Shown here piece after piece: positions 48,460-61,445 of a DNA stretch of 64,000 nt (the first letter of the stretch is position 1; each line of letters starts with the position of its first letter). The notes under the pieces are model-generated. The model saw nothing but the letters and a program-made list of their open reading frames with translations. It had not been told where the DNA came from and did no database searches. Source of the stretch: Inia geoffrensis (Eukaryota; Chordata; Mammalia; Artiodactyla; Iniidae); the NCBI GenBank assembly GCA_036417435.1, contig JAZAQT010000697.1:1-64000 (forward strand). Reading direction: 5' to 3'. Both the position numbers and the translations under genes were made by a program.

Positions 48460-49368
48460 TTGTTTTCTTTTAACTTAACGTATATTTTATATTGTAGTGA
48501 TGTTGATGTCCAATGTTGTATTTATTTTAGACGCGTGGGAACTTGATTCAGTTATATGTAGTCTTATATGTATTACACTTTGGGTTCTCTTCCCATGTAA
48601 GTTATAAGACTGTGTTCAGTAGAGTTCCCTGTGCTCTTCAGTAGGTTCTTGTTGAGTACGTCTTTGATATATTCTAGTGTGTATCTCTTAATGTCAGCCT
48701 CCTAATTTATCACTTGTCTGTAACTTTCCCTGTTGATAACCATAAGTTTGCTCTCTAAGTCTGTGAGTCTGTTTCTGTTTTGTAAATTAGTTCATGCGTA
48801 TGAATTTATAGATTCCACCTGTAAGTGATATCTACTGGTATTTGTCTTTCTCTCTCTGACTCGCTTCACTTAGTATGATCTCTGTCCATCATTGTTGCAG
48901 CAGATGGCGTTAGTTCCTTCCCTTTTGTGGCTGCGTAGTATTCCACTGTGCATGTGTGCTACGTATTCTCCATTTTCCTGTGGATGAACGTGTCGTGTGA
49001 TTCTGTGTCTTGGCTGTTGTCAGCAGTGCTGCCCTGAGAAACAGGGGTGCCCGTGGCATTTCAAACTAGGATTGTCTTTGGAGCTAAGTCCAGGAGTGGG
49101 ATTGCTGGATCACATGGTAACACTATGTTTAGTCTTTTGAGGAACCTCCCTACTCTTCTCCATAGTGGCTGCACCAAGTTACATCCCCACCAACAGCAGA
49201 GGATGATTCCATTTTCCCCAAGGCCTCTCCAGCATTTATTCTTCGGAGAATTTTTTTTTTTTTTTTTTTGAGCTTGGCCATTCTGACAGTTGTGAGGTGA
49301 TATCCCATTGTAGTTTTGATTTGCATTTCTTTGATAATGAAAGATGTTGAGTGCCTTTCCACGTGCCC
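48460..49368 (-). mobile_element. LINE-1 fragment A, spanning units 13/14
   Basis: Reverse-strand relic repeating the G at 3374 of the unit 11/12 copy. Confidence 0.9.
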
Positions 49369-50157
49369 TTTTTTTTTTTTTTTTTTTAACTATACAGAGT
49401 GAGTAAAATTTACCTCTCGAAATTCCCTTCCTGAAAATCGGCCGAGTTTTGAATTATTTTCTGATGATTTACCCCAGGGCGTTTATTGGGGACAGGTGTC
49501 ATTTACAGCCCCACAGGCCTTGTGAGGATTAAGTGCCACCCAGCGCCCATTTTAAAGTTGTTGTTACGGGAAATGGCCACAAGGCGGCAGCACGTCTTCT
49601 TCAAGCCCAGCTCTGGTTACTTGGCAACCAGAGCCTGAGGGAAAGTCCCGTTCCTGGGTCGTCAGAGTGGAATGTGCCCTAAGAAACACCCAAGGCTTGT
49701 GTCTCACGACTTCTTCCCCCTTCCCCTTTACCGCCCACCCGCCATGCCCTGACACATCCCAACTCCTGCAACACCACTCTGCTGAGGTGCTGTCATCCTT
49801 AGGTGGGGCGACCCTGAGGAGGGAGGCTGGAGGTGGGAACCCCACCACCAGGAGATGGAGCGCCCAGGGGAATTTTCAAAGCTCTTCCAGCCCAGAGGCT
49901 CCACCATCCTTTGGGTGCCCTAGGCTTGGTTTCTGTGTAGGGGGGCCAGCAGGGAGCTGGAGACGGTGGGCCCATGCAGAGGGGAACGGGCACTCCAGGT
50001 CCAAGGCGGGGGTGCTTACTGGCTGGCACTTCCTTCTCAGTTTCCTCCTTCCCGCGGCAGTGTAGCTTTGGGACCCCAACCTGCTCCGGCTCCAGGGATG
50101 TGACAGCAGCCTGGGTCACAGAGGCCTGAGGAAATGGATGGGGAATTTGTTTTCTTT

Positions 50158-51736
50158 TCTTTTTTTAATTTTTTATGTTTTACTGGAGTATAGGTGATTT
50201 CCCATGTTGCTGGGTTGTTTTGGGGTTGTTGTTGTTTTTTTTTTTTTCCTAGCTGGACAGCAACTTGATTCACTTATACATGGACGTGTACGTATTCTTT
50301 TTCCAGTTCTCTTCCCAAGTAGGTTATTAAAGTGTCGCGTAGGATTCCTTGTGCTACACCCTGGGTCCTCGTTGATTATTTTATAAATAGTAGTGTGCAT
50401 GTGTTAATCTCAACCTGCTAATTTCACCCCGCCCCCAACGCTTCCCTTTTCCTAAGCCGGAGTTTCCTTTCTAAGTCTGTGAGGCTGTTTCTGTTTTGTA
50501 AAGAAGTTCATGTGTATCCATTTTTAGATTCCACCTGTAAGTGATATGGTATGATATTTGTGTTTCCCTGTCTCCCTTACTTCACTTTGTATGATCATTT
50601 CTACCTCCTTCCCCACGGCTGGAAATGCCATGATTTCATCCTTATTCGTGGCTGAGTAATATTCCGCCGTGTCCCTCGACCCCATCTTCCTTATCCATGC
50701 GTCTGTCCTTATATGCTTAGCTTGCTTCCATGTCTTGGCTACTGTGCAGGGTGCCGTGATCGTTGGCGTTCACGTGTCTTTTAAAATTTTGGTTCCCTCG
50801 AGATCTTCCCCCAGGGCTGAGACTGCTGGGTCACATGGTAGTTCTGTGTTTCACTTTTTGAAGGAGCCTCCGTACTGTTCTCCCTAGTGGATGTATCGAT
50901 TTCCATTCCCACCGAGAGTGTAGGAGGGTTCTCTTTTCTCCACACCCTCTCCAGCGTTTCTTGTTGTAGGTGTTTTGATGATGGCCCTTCTGACCTGTGA
51001 GAGGTGATAGATAGCTCACGGAAGTTTTGATTTGCATTTCTCTCATAATTAGGGGTGCTGAGCATCGTTTCATGTGCTTGATGGCCATCGGTATGTCTTC
51101 TTTGGAGAGACGTCCATTGAGATCTTCTGCCTATTTTCGATCGGTTTTTTTGTTCTTTTGATATTGATCTGCAGGAGCTGTTTGTACGTTTTGGAGATTA
51201 ACTCCTTGCGGGCACCTTCGTTTGCAAATATTTGTTCCCATTCTGAGGGTTGTCTCTTTGTTTTGTTTAAGGGTTTCCTTTGCTGTGCAAACGCTTTTAA
51301 GTTATATTAGGTCCCATTTGTTTATTGTTGTTTTCCTGTTCATGACTCTTAAGAGATGGATCAGAAAAGAACGTGCTGAGATTTATGTCAGAGCGTGTTC
51401 TCCCTGTATTCTCCTCATGTGCGTTAGAGTACCTGTCCTTACGTTTAGATCTCTCATCGATTTGGACTTTATTCTTGTGTAAGGTGTTAGAGAGCGTTCC
51501 ACTTTCATTCTTGTTTTAAATTTTTAAGGAACCTCCATACTGTTCTCCATAGTGGCTGTATCAATTTACATTCCCACCAGCAGTGCAAGAAGGTTCCCCT
51601 TTCTCCACACCCTCTCCAGCGTTTCTTGTCTGTAGACTTTTCGACGGTGGCCATTCTTTCTGGTGTGAGGGCATATGTCCTTGTAGTTTTGATTGGCGTT
51701 TCTCTACTATTTAGCGACGTTGACATCTTTTCGAGT
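50158..51736 (-). mobile_element. LINE-1 fragments B+C, unit 14
   Basis: Reverse-strand B and C pieces with a hybrid 3' end tract and a private T near 50599. Confidence 0.9.
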
Positions 51737-51839
51737 GTTTTTTGTAAACCGGGAGAGCCACATGTCATGTATACCTCTTGAAATTGGCTTCTTAGACGTC
51801 TGCCCTCTTTTCTTTATTATTATTATTGTTATTTTTTTT

Positions 51840-52033
51840 GGCGGTACGCGGGCCTCTCAGCCTTGCAGCCTCTCCCGTTGCGGAGCACAGGCTCCGGACG
51901 TGCAGGCCCAGCGGCCGTGGCTCACGGGCCCAGCCGCTCCGCGGCATGTGGGGTCCTCCCGGACCGGGGCACGAACCCACGTCCCCTGCCTCGGCAGGCG
52001 CACTCTCAACCACGGCGCCACCAGGGAAGGCCC
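51840..52033 (-). mobile_element. CHR-type SINE body, unit 14
   Basis: Same site; T at 2909, C at 3064. Confidence 0.92.
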
Positions 52034-52224
52034 GCCCTCTTTATAATTCTTTTTCGATGACCTACCCCCAGATGTTTCTTGAGGGCAGGTGTTTCCTTCT
52101 TTCCAAGCCCGTAGGCCTTGCGAATATTAAATGCCCATCAGCACAGGTTTTAAAGTTGTTGTTATGGAAAACGGCCACAAGATGGCAACATTTCTTCATG
52201 CCCCACTCTTTTGTTTTGCTCTTC

Positions 52225-53131
52225 TTTTTTTCTTTTAACTTAACGTATATTTTATATTGTAGTGATGTTGATGTCCAATGTTGTATTTATTTTAGACGCA
52301 TGGGAACTTGATTCAGTTATATGTAGTCTTATATGTATTACACTTTGGGTTCTCTTCCCATGTAAGTTATAAGACTGTGTTCAGTAGAGTTCCCTGTGCT
52401 CTTCAGTAGGTTCTTGTTGAGTACGTCTTTGATATATTCTAGTGTGTATCTCTTAATGTCAGCCTCCTAATTTATCACTTGTCTGTAACTTTCCCTGTTG
52501 ATAACCATAAGTTTGCTCTCTAAGTCTGTGAGTCTGTTTCTGTTTTGTAAATTAGTTCATGCGTATGAATTTATAGATTCCACCTGTAAGTGATATCTAC
52601 TGGTATTTGTCTTTCTCTCTCTGACTCGCTTCACTTAGTATGATCTCTGTCCATCATTGTTGCAGCAGATGGCATTAGTTCCTTCCCTTTTGTGGCTGCG
52701 TAGTATTCCACTGTGCATGTGTGCTACGTATTCTCCATTTTCCTGTGGATGAACGTGTCGTGTGATTCTGTGTCTTGGCTGTTGTCAGCAGTGCTGCCCT
52801 GAGAAACAGGGGTGCCCGTGGCATTTCAAACTAGGATTGTCTTTGGAGCTAAGTCCAGGAGTGGGATTGCTGGATCACATGGTAACACTATGTTTAGTCT
52901 TTTGAGGAACCTCCCTACTCTTCTCCATAGTGGCTGCACCAAGTTACATCCCCACCAACAGCAGAGGATGATTCCATTTTCCCCAAGGCCTCTCCAGCAT
53001 TTATTCTTCGGAGAATTTGTTTTTTTTTTTTTGAGCTTGGCCATTCTGACAGTTGTGAGGTGATATCCCATTGTAGTTTTGATTTGCATTTCTTTGATAA
53101 TGAAAGATGTTGAGTGCCTTTCCACGTGCCC
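52225..53131 (-). mobile_element. LINE-1 fragment A, spanning units 14/15
   Basis: Reverse-strand relic. The internal T-run is interrupted by G near 53019, seen only here and in the next copy. Confidence 0.9.
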
Positions 53132-53920
53132 TTTTTTTTTTTTTTTTTTTAACTATACAGAGTGAGTAAAATTTACCTCTCGAAATTCCCTTCCTGAAAA
53201 TCGGCCGAGTTTTGAATTATTTTCTGATGATTTACCCCAGGGCGTTTATTGGGGACAGGTGTCATTTACAGCCCCACAGGCCTTGTGAGGATTAAGTGCC
53301 ACCCAGCGCCCATTTTAAAGTTGTTGTTACGGGAAATGGCCACAAGGCGGCAGCACGTCTTCTTCAAGCCCAGCTCTGGTTACTTGGCAACCAGAGCCTG
53401 AGGGAAAGTCCCGTTCCTGGGTCGTCAGAGTGGAATGTGCCCTAAGAAACACCCAAGGCTTGTGTCTCACGACTTCTTCCCCCTTCCCCTTTACCGCCCA
53501 CCCGCCATGCCCTGACACATCCCAACTCCTGCAACACCACTCTGCTGAGGTGCTGTCATCCTTAGGTGGGGCGACCCTGAGGAGGGAGGCTGGAGGTGGG
53601 AACCCCACCACCAGGAGATGGAGCGCCCAGGGGAATTTTCAAAGCTCTTCCAGCCCAGAGGCTCCACCATCCTTTGGGTGCCCTAGGCTTGGTTTCTGTG
53701 TAGGGGGGCCAGCAGGGAGCTGGAGACGGTGGGCCCATGCAGAGGGGAACGGGCACTCCAGGTCCAAGGCGGGGGTGCTTACTGGCTGGCACTTCCTTCT
53801 CAGTTTCCTCCTTCCCGCGGCAGTGTAGCTTTGGGACCCCAACCTGCTCCGGCTCCAGGGATGTGACAGCAGCCTGGGTCACAGAGGCCTGAGGAGATGG
53901 ATGGGGAATTTGTTTTCTTT

Positions 53921-55499
53921 TCTTTTTTTAATTTTTTATTTTTTACTGGAGTATAGGTGATTTCCCATGTTGCTGGGTTGTTTTGGGGTTGTTGTTGTTT
54001 TTTTTTTTTTCCTAGCTGGACAGCAACTTGATTCACTTATACATGGACGTGTACGTATTCTTTTACCAGTTCTCTTCCCAAGTAGGTTATTAAAGTGTCG
54101 CGTAGGATTCCTTGTGCTACACCCTGGGTCCTCGTTGATTATTTTATAAATAGTAGTGTGCATGTGTTAATCTCAACCTGCTAATTTCACCCCGCCCCCA
54201 ACGCTTCCCTTTTCCTAAGCCGGAGTTTCCTTTCTAAGTCTGTGAGGCTGTTTCTGTTTTGTAAAGAAGTTCATGTGTATCCATTTTTAGATTCCACCTG
54301 TAAGTGATATGGTATGATATTTGTGTTTCCCTGTCTCCCTTACTTCACTTTGTATGATCATCTCTACCTCCTTCCCCACGGCTGGAAATGCCATGATTTC
54401 ATCCTTATTCGTGGCTGAGTAATATTCCGCCGTGTCCCTCGACCCCATCTTCCTTATCCATGCGTCTGTCCTTATATGCTTAGCTTGCTTCCATGTCTTG
54501 GCTACTGTGCAGGGTGCCGTGATCGTTGGCGTTCACGTGTCTTTTAAAATTTTGGTTCCCTCGAGATCTTCCCCCAGGGCTGAGACTGCTGGGTCACATG
54601 GTAGTTCTGTGTTTCACTTTTTGAAGGAGCCTCCGTACTGTTCTCCCTAGTGGATGTATCGATTTCCATTCCCACCGAGAGTGTAGGAGGGTTCTCTTTT
54701 CTCCACACCCTCTCCAGCGTTTCTTGTTGTAGGTGTTTTGATGATGGCCCTTCTGACCTGTGAGAGGTGATAGATAGCTCACGGAAGTTTTGATTTGCAT
54801 TTCTCTCATAATTAGGGATGCTGAGCATCGTTTCATGTGCTTGATGGCCATCGGTATGTCTTCTTTGGAGAGACGTCCATTGAGATCTTCTGCCTATTTT
54901 CGATCGGTTTTTTTGTTCTTTTGATATTGATCTGCAGGAGCTGTTTGTACGTTTTGGAGATTAACTCCTTGCGGGCACCTTCGTTTGCAAATATTTGTTC
55001 CCATTCTGAGGGTTGTCTCTTTGTTTTGTTTAAGGGTTTCCTTTGCTGTGCAAACGCTTTTAAGTTATATTAGGTCCCATTTGTTTATTGTTGTTTTCCT
55101 GTTCATGACTCTTAAGAGATGGATCAGAAAAGAACGTGCTGAGATTTATGTCAGAGCGTGTTCTCCCTGTATTCTCCTCATGTGCGTTAGAGTACCTGTC
55201 CTTACGTTTAGATCTCTCATCGATTTGGACTTTATTCTTGTGTAAGGTGTTAGAGAGCGTTCCACTTTCATTCTTGTTTTAAATTTTTAAGGAACCTCCA
55301 TACTGTTCTCCATAGTGGCTGTATCAATTTACATTCCCACCAGCAGTGCAAGAAGGTTCCCCTTTCTCCACACCCTCTCCAGCGTTTCTTGTCTGTAGAC
55401 TTTTCGACGGTGGCCATTCTTTCTGGTGTGAGGGCATATGTCCTTGTAGTTTTGATTGGCGTTTCTCTACTATTTAGCGACGTTGACATCTTTTCGAGT
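53921..55499 (-). mobile_element. LINE-1 fragments B+C, unit 15
   Basis: Reverse-strand B and C pieces with A at unit position 1377 (cttttAccag), shared only with unit 16. Confidence 0.9.
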
Positions 55500-55602
55500 G
55501 TTTTTTGTAAACCGGGAGAGCCACATGTCATGTATACCTCTTGAAATTGGCTTCTTAGACGTCTGCCCTCTTTTCTTTATTATTATTATTGTTATTTTTT
55601 TT

Positions 55603-55796
55603 GGCGGTACGCGGGCCTCTCAGCCTTGCAGCCTCTCCCGTTGCGGAGCACAGGCTCCGGACGTGCAGGCCCAGCGGCCGTGGCTCACGGGCCCAGCCGC
55701 TCCGCGGCATGTGGGGTCCTCCCGGACCGGGGCACGAACCCACGTCCCCTGCCTCGGCAGGCGCACTCTCAACCACGGCGCCACCAGGGAAGGCCC
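55603..55796 (-). mobile_element. CHR-type SINE body, unit 15
   Basis: Same site; T at 2909, C at 3064. Last copy with the C state. Confidence 0.92.
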
Positions 55797-55987
55797 GCCC
55801 TCTTTATAATTCTTTTTCGATGACCTACCCCCAGATGTTTCTTGAGGGCAGGTGTTTCCTTCTTTCCAAGCCCGTAGGCCTTGCGAATATTAAATGCCCA
55901 TCAGCACAGGTTTTAAAGTTGTTGTTATGGAAAACGGCCACAAGATGGCAACATTTCTTCATGCCCCACTCTTTTGTTTTGCTCTTC

Positions 55988-56894
55988 TTTTTTTCTTTTA
56001 ACTTAACGTATATTTTATATTGTAGTGATGTTGATGTCCAATGTTGTATTTATTTTAGACGCATGGGAACTTGATTCAGTTATATGTAGTCTTATATGTA
56101 TTACACTTTGGGTTCTCTTCCCATGTAAGTTATAAGACTGTGTTCAGTAGAGTTCCCTGTGCTCTTCAGTAGGTTCTTGTTGAGTACGTCTTTGATATAT
56201 TCTAGTGTGTATCTCTTAATGTCAGCCTCCTAATTTATCACTTGTCTGTAACTTTCCCTGTTGATAACCATAAGTTTGCTCTCTAAGTCTGTGAGTCTGT
56301 TTCTGTTTTGTAAATTAGTTCATGCGTATGAATTTATAGATTCCACCTGTAAGTGATATCTACTGGTATTTGTCTTTCTCTCTCTGACTCGCTTCACTTA
56401 GTATGATCTCTGTCCATCATTGTTGCAGCAGATGGCGTTAGTTCCTTCCCTTTTGTGGCTGCGTAGTATTCCACTGTGCATGTGTGCTACGTATTCTCCA
56501 TTTTCCTGTGGATGAACGTGTCGTGTGATTCTGTGTCTTGGCTGTTGTCAGCAGTGCTGCCCTGAGAAACAGGGGTGCCCGTGGCATTTCAAACTAGGAT
56601 TGTCTTTGGAGCTAAGTCCAGGAGTGGGATTGCTGGATCACATGGTAACACTATGTTTAGTCTTTTGAGGAACCTCCCTACTCTTCTCCATAGTGGCTGC
56701 ACCAAGTTACATCCCCACCAACAGCAGAGGATGATTCCATTTTCCCCAAGGCCTCTCCAGCATTTATTCTTCGGAGAATTTGTTTTTTTTTTTTTGAGCT
56801 TGGCCATTCTGACAGTTGTGAGGTGATATCCCATTGTAGTTTTGATTTGCATTTCTTTGATAATGAAAGATGTTGAGTGCCTTTCCACGTGCCC
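55988..56894 (-). mobile_element. LINE-1 fragment A, spanning units 15/16
   Basis: Reverse-strand relic with the same interrupted T-run, at about 56782. Confidence 0.9.
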
Positions 56895-57681
56895 TTTTTT
56901 TTTTTTTTTTTAACTATACAGAGTGAGTAAAATTTACCTCTCGAAATTCCCTTCCTGAAAATCGGCCGAGTTTTGAATTATTTTCTGATGATTTACCCCA
57001 GGGCGTTTATTGGGGACAGGTGTCATTTACAGCCCCACAGGCCTTGTGAGGATTAAGTGCCACCCAGCGCCCATTTTAAAGTTGTTGTTACGGGAAATGG
57101 CCACAAGGCGGCAGCACGTCTTCTTCAAGCCCAGCTCTGGTTACTTGGCAACCAGAGCCTGAGGGAAAGTCCCGTTCCTGGGTCGTCAGAGTGGAATGTG
57201 CCCTAAGAAACACCCAAGGCTTGTGTCTCACGACTTCTTCCCCCTTCCCCTTTACCGCCCACCCGCCATGCCCTGACACATCCCAACTCCTGCAACACCA
57301 CTCTGCTGAGGTGCTGTCATCCTTAGGTGGGGCGACCCTGAGGAGGGAGGCTGGAGGTGGGAACCCCACCACCAGGAGATGGAGCGCCCAGGGGAATTTT
57401 CAAAGCTCTTCCAGCCCAGAGGCTCCACCATCCTTTGGGTGCCCTAGGCTTGGTTTCTGTGTAGGGGGGCCAGCAGGGAGCTGGAGACGGTGGGCCCATG
57501 CAGAGGGGAACGGGCACTCCAGGTCCAAGGCGGGGGTGCTTACTGGCTGGCACTTCCTTCTCAGTTTCCTCCTTCCCGCGGCAGTGTAGCTTTGGGACCC
57601 CAACCTGCTCCGGCTCCAGGGATGTGACAGCAGCCTGGGTCACAGAGGCCTGAGGAGATGGATGGGGAATTTGTTTTCTTT

Positions 57682-59260
57682 TCTTTTTTTAATTTTTTAT
57701 TTTTTACTGGAGTATAGGTGATTTCCCATGTTGCTGGGTTGTTTTGGGGTTGTTGTTGTTTTTTTTTTTTTCCTAGCTGGACAGCAACTTGATTCACTTA
57801 TACATGGACGTGTACGTATTCTTTTACCAGTTCTCTTCCCAAGTAGGTTATTAAAGTGTCGCGTAGGATTCCTTGTGCTACACCCTGGGTCCTCGTTGAT
57901 TATTTTATAAATAGTAGTGTGCATGTGTTAATCTCAACCTGCTAATTTCACCCCGCCCCCAACGCTTCCCTTTTCCTAAGCCGGAGTTTCCTTTCTAAGT
58001 CTGTGAGGCTGTTTCTGTTTTGTAAAGAAGTTCATGTGTATCCATTTTTAGATTCCACCTGTAAGTGATATGGTATGATATTTGTGTTTCCCTGTCTCCC
58101 TTACTTCACTTTGTATGATCATCTCTACCTCCTTCCCCACGGCTGGAAATGCCATGATTTCATCCTTATTCGTGGCTGAGTAATATTCCGCCGTGTCCCT
58201 CGACCCCATCTTCCTTATCCATGCGTCTGTCCTTATATGCTTAGCTTGCTTCCATGTCTTGGCTACTGTGCAGGGTGCCGTGATCGTTGGCGTTCACGTG
58301 TCTTTTAAAATTTTGGTTCCCTCGAGATCTTCCCCCAGGGCTGAGACTGCTGGGTCACATGGTAGTTCTGTGTTTCACTTTTTGAAGGAGCCTCCGTACT
58401 GTTCTCCCTAGTGGATGTATCGATTTCCATTCCCACCGAGAGTGTAGGAGGGTTCTCTTTTCTCCACACCCTCTCCAGCGTTTCTTGTTGTAGGTGTTTT
58501 GATGATGGCCCTTCTGACCTGTGAGAGGTGATAGATAGCTCACGGAAGTTTTGATTTGCATTTCTCTCATAATTAGGGATGCTGAGCATCGTTTCATGTG
58601 CTTGATGGCCATCGGTATGTCTTCTTTGGAGAGACGTCCATTGAGATCTTCTGCCTATTTTCGATCGGTTTTTTTGTTCTTTTGATATTGATCTGCAGGA
58701 GCTGTTTGTACGTTTTGGAGATTAACTCCTTGCGGGCACCTTCGTTTGCAAATATTTGTTCCCATTCTGAGGGTTGTCTCTTTGTTTTGTTTAAGGGTTT
58801 CCTTTGCTGTGCAAACGCTTTTAAGTTATATTAGGTCCCATTTGTTTATTGTTGTTTTCCTGTTCATGACTCTTAAGAGATGGATCAGAAAAGAACGTGC
58901 TGAGATTTATGTCAGAGCGTGTTCTCCCTGTATTCTCCTCATGTGCGTTAGAGTACCTGTCCTTACGTTTAGATCTCTCATCGATTTGGACTTTATTCTT
59001 GTGTAAGGTGTTAGAGAGCGTTCCACTTTCATTCTTGTTTTAAATTTTTAAGGAACCTCCATACTGTTCTCCATAGTGGCTGTATCAATTTACATTCCCA
59101 CCAGCAGTGCAAGAAGGTTCCCCTTTCTCCACACCCTCTCCAGCGTTTCTTGTCTGTAGACTTTTCGACGGTGGCCGTTCTTTCTGGTGTGAGGGCATAT
59201 GTCCTTGTAGTTTTGATTGGCGTTTCTCTACTATTTAGCGACGTTGACATCTTTTCGAGT
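57682..59260 (-). mobile_element. LINE-1 fragments B+C, unit 16
   Basis: Reverse-strand B and C pieces holding both the unit 15 mark (A at 1377) and the unit 17 mark (G at 2727), so the exchange point lies inside this block. Confidence 0.9.
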
Positions 59261-59363
59261 GTTTTTTGTAAACCGGGAGAGCCACATGTCATGTATACCT
59301 CTTGAAATTGGCTTCTTAGACGTCTGCCCTCTTTTCTTTATTATTATTATTGTTATTTTTTTT

Positions 59364-59557
59364 GGCGGTACGCGGGCCTCTCAGCCTTGCAGCCTCTCCC
59401 GTTGCGGAGCACAGGCTCCGGACGTGCAGGCCCAGCGGCCGTGGCTCACGGGCCCAGCCGCTCCGCGGCATGTGGGGTCCTCCCGGACCGGGGCACGAAC
59501 CCACGTCCCCTGCATCGGCAGGCGCACTCTCAACCACGGCGCCACCAGGGAAGGCCC
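59364..59557 (-). mobile_element. CHR-type SINE body, unit 16
   Basis: Same site; T at 2909, A at 3064, as in unit 17. Confidence 0.92.
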
Positions 59558-59748
59558 GCCCTCTTTATAATTCTTTTTCGATGACCTACCCCCAGATGTT
59601 TCTTGAGGGCAGGTGTTTCCTTCTTTCCAAGCCCGTAGGCCTTGCGAATATTAAATGCCCATCAGCACAGGTTTTAAAGTTGTTGTTATGGAAAACGGCC
59701 ACAAGATGGCAACATTTCTTCATGCCCCACTCTTTTGTTTTGCTCTTC

Positions 59749-60658
59749 TTTTTTTCTTTTAACTTAACGTATATTTTATATTGTAGTGATGTTGATGTCC
59801 AATGTTGTATTTATTTTAGACGCATGGGAACTTGATTCAGTTATATGTAGTCTTATATGTATTACACTTTGGGTTCTCTTCCCATGTAAGTTATAAGACT
59901 GTGTTCAGTAGAGTTCCCTGTGCTCTTCAGTAGGTTCTTGTTGAGTACGTCTTTGATATATTCTAGTGTGTATCTCTTAATGTCAGCCTCCTAATTTATC
60001 ACTTGTCTGTAACTTTCCCTGTTGATAACCATAAGTTTGCTCTCTAAGTCTGTGAGTCTGTTTCTGTTTTGTAAATTAGTTCATGCGTATGAATTTATAG
60101 ATTCCACCTGTAAGTGATATCTACTGGTATTTGTCTTTCTCTCTCTGACTCGCTTCACTTAGTATGATCTCTGTCCATCATTGTTGCAGCAGATGGCGTT
60201 AGTTCCTTCCCTTTTGTGGCTGCGTAGTATTCCACTGTGCATGTGTGCTACGTATCCTCCATTTTCCTGTGGATGAACGTGTCGTGTGATTCTGTGTCTT
60301 GGCTGTTGTCAGCAGTGCTGCCCTGAGAAACAGGGGTGCCCGTGGCATTTCAAACTAGGATTGTCTTTGTAGCTAAGTCCAGGAGTGGGATTGCTGGATC
60401 ACATGGTAACACTATGTTTAGTCTTTTGAGGAACCTCCCTACTCTTCTCCATAGTGGCTGCACCAAGTTACATCCCCACCAACAGCAGAGGATGATTCCA
60501 TTTTCCCCAAGGCCTCTCCAGCATTTATTCTTCGGAGAATTTTTTTTTTTTTTTTTTTTGAGCTTGGCCATTCTGACAGTTGTGAGGTGATATCCCATTG
60601 TAGTTTTGATTTGCATTTCTTTGATAATGAAAGATGTTGAGTGCCTTTCCACGTGCCC
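59749..60658 (-). mobile_element. LINE-1 fragment A, spanning units 16/17
   Basis: Reverse-strand relic with an uninterrupted, long T-run (60540-60559). It has private substitutions near 60256 and 60370. Confidence 0.9.
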
Positions 60659-61445
60659 TTTTTTTTTTTTTTTTTAACTATACAGAGTGAGTAAAATTTA
60701 CCTCTCGAAATTCCCTTCCTGAAAATCGGCCGAGTTTTGAATTATTTTCTGATGATTTACCCCAGGGCGTTTATTGGGGACAGGTGTCATTTACAGCCCC
60801 ACAGGCCTTGTGAGGATTAAGTGCCACCCAGCGCCCATTTTAAAGTTGTTGTTACGGGAAATGGCCACAAGGCGGCAGCACGTCTTCTTCAAGCCCAGCT
60901 CTGGTTACTTGGCAACCAGAGCCTGAGGGAAAGTCCCGTTCCTGGGTCGTCAGAGTGGAATGTGCCCTAAGAAACACCCAAGGCTTGTGTCTCACGACTT
61001 CTTCCCCCTTCCCCTTTACCGCCCACCCGCCATGCCCTGACACATCCCAACTCCTGCAACACCACTCTGCTGAGGTGCTGTCATCCTTAGGTGGGGCGAC
61101 CCTGAGGAGGGAGGCTGGAGGTGGGAACCCCACCACCAGGAGATGGAGCGCCCAGGGGAATTTTCAAAGCTCTTCCAGCCCAGAGGCTCCACCATCCTTT
61201 GGGTGCCCTAGGCTTGGTTTCTGTGTAGGAGGGCCAGCAGGGAGCTGGAGACGGTGGGCCCATGCAGAGGGGAACGGGCACTCCAGGTCCAAGGCGGGGG
61301 TGCTTACTGGCTGGCACTTCCTTCTCAGTTTCCTCCTTCCCGCGGCAGTGTAGCTTTGGGACCCCAACCTGCTCCGGCTCCAGGGATGTGACAGCAGCCT
61401 GGGTCACAGAGGCCTGAGGAGATGGATGGGGAATTTGTTTTCTTT

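Larger units (their letters stand above)
45164..48927 (+). repeat. Macrosatellite unit 13 (type A; twin of unit 11)
   Basis: Length 3764. GC-rich segment at 45848-46377; CTCF-like sites at 45809 and 48407. It carries all unit 11 private marks 7529 bp downstream. It is the last type A unit; type B resumes in the next copy. Confidence 0.95.
48928..52692 (+). repeat. Macrosatellite unit 14 (type B variant)
   Basis: Length 3765. GC-rich segment at 49613-50142; CTCF-like sites at 49574 and 52172. It is mixed in the LINE-1 B 3' end: the first tract is type B, followed by the type A 'atgtttt'. Private changes: A near 50133 (gaggAaatgg), T near 50599 (atcatTtct) and A near 52674 (ggcAttag). Confidence 0.95.
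52693..56455 (+). repeat. Macrosatellite unit 15 (type B; left part matches unit 16)
   Basis: Length 3763. GC-rich segment at 53376-53905; CTCF-like sites at 53337 and 55935. It shares with unit 16 alone a G interrupting the first poly-T tract near 53019 and an A at unit position 1377. It lacks the unit 16/17 change at unit position 2727 and keeps C at 3064 where units 16-17 have A. Confidence 0.95.
56456..60216 (+). repeat. Macrosatellite unit 16 (type B; hybrid of 15 and 17 states)
   Basis: Length 3761. GC-rich segment at 57137-57666; CTCF-like sites at 57098 and 59696. The left part has the unit 15 marks (interrupted poly-T, A at 1377). The right part has the unit 17 marks (G at 2727, A at 3064). 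This is what a one-unit duplication by unequal crossing-over leaves behind, with the switch between unit positions 1377 and 2727. Confidence 0.95.
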
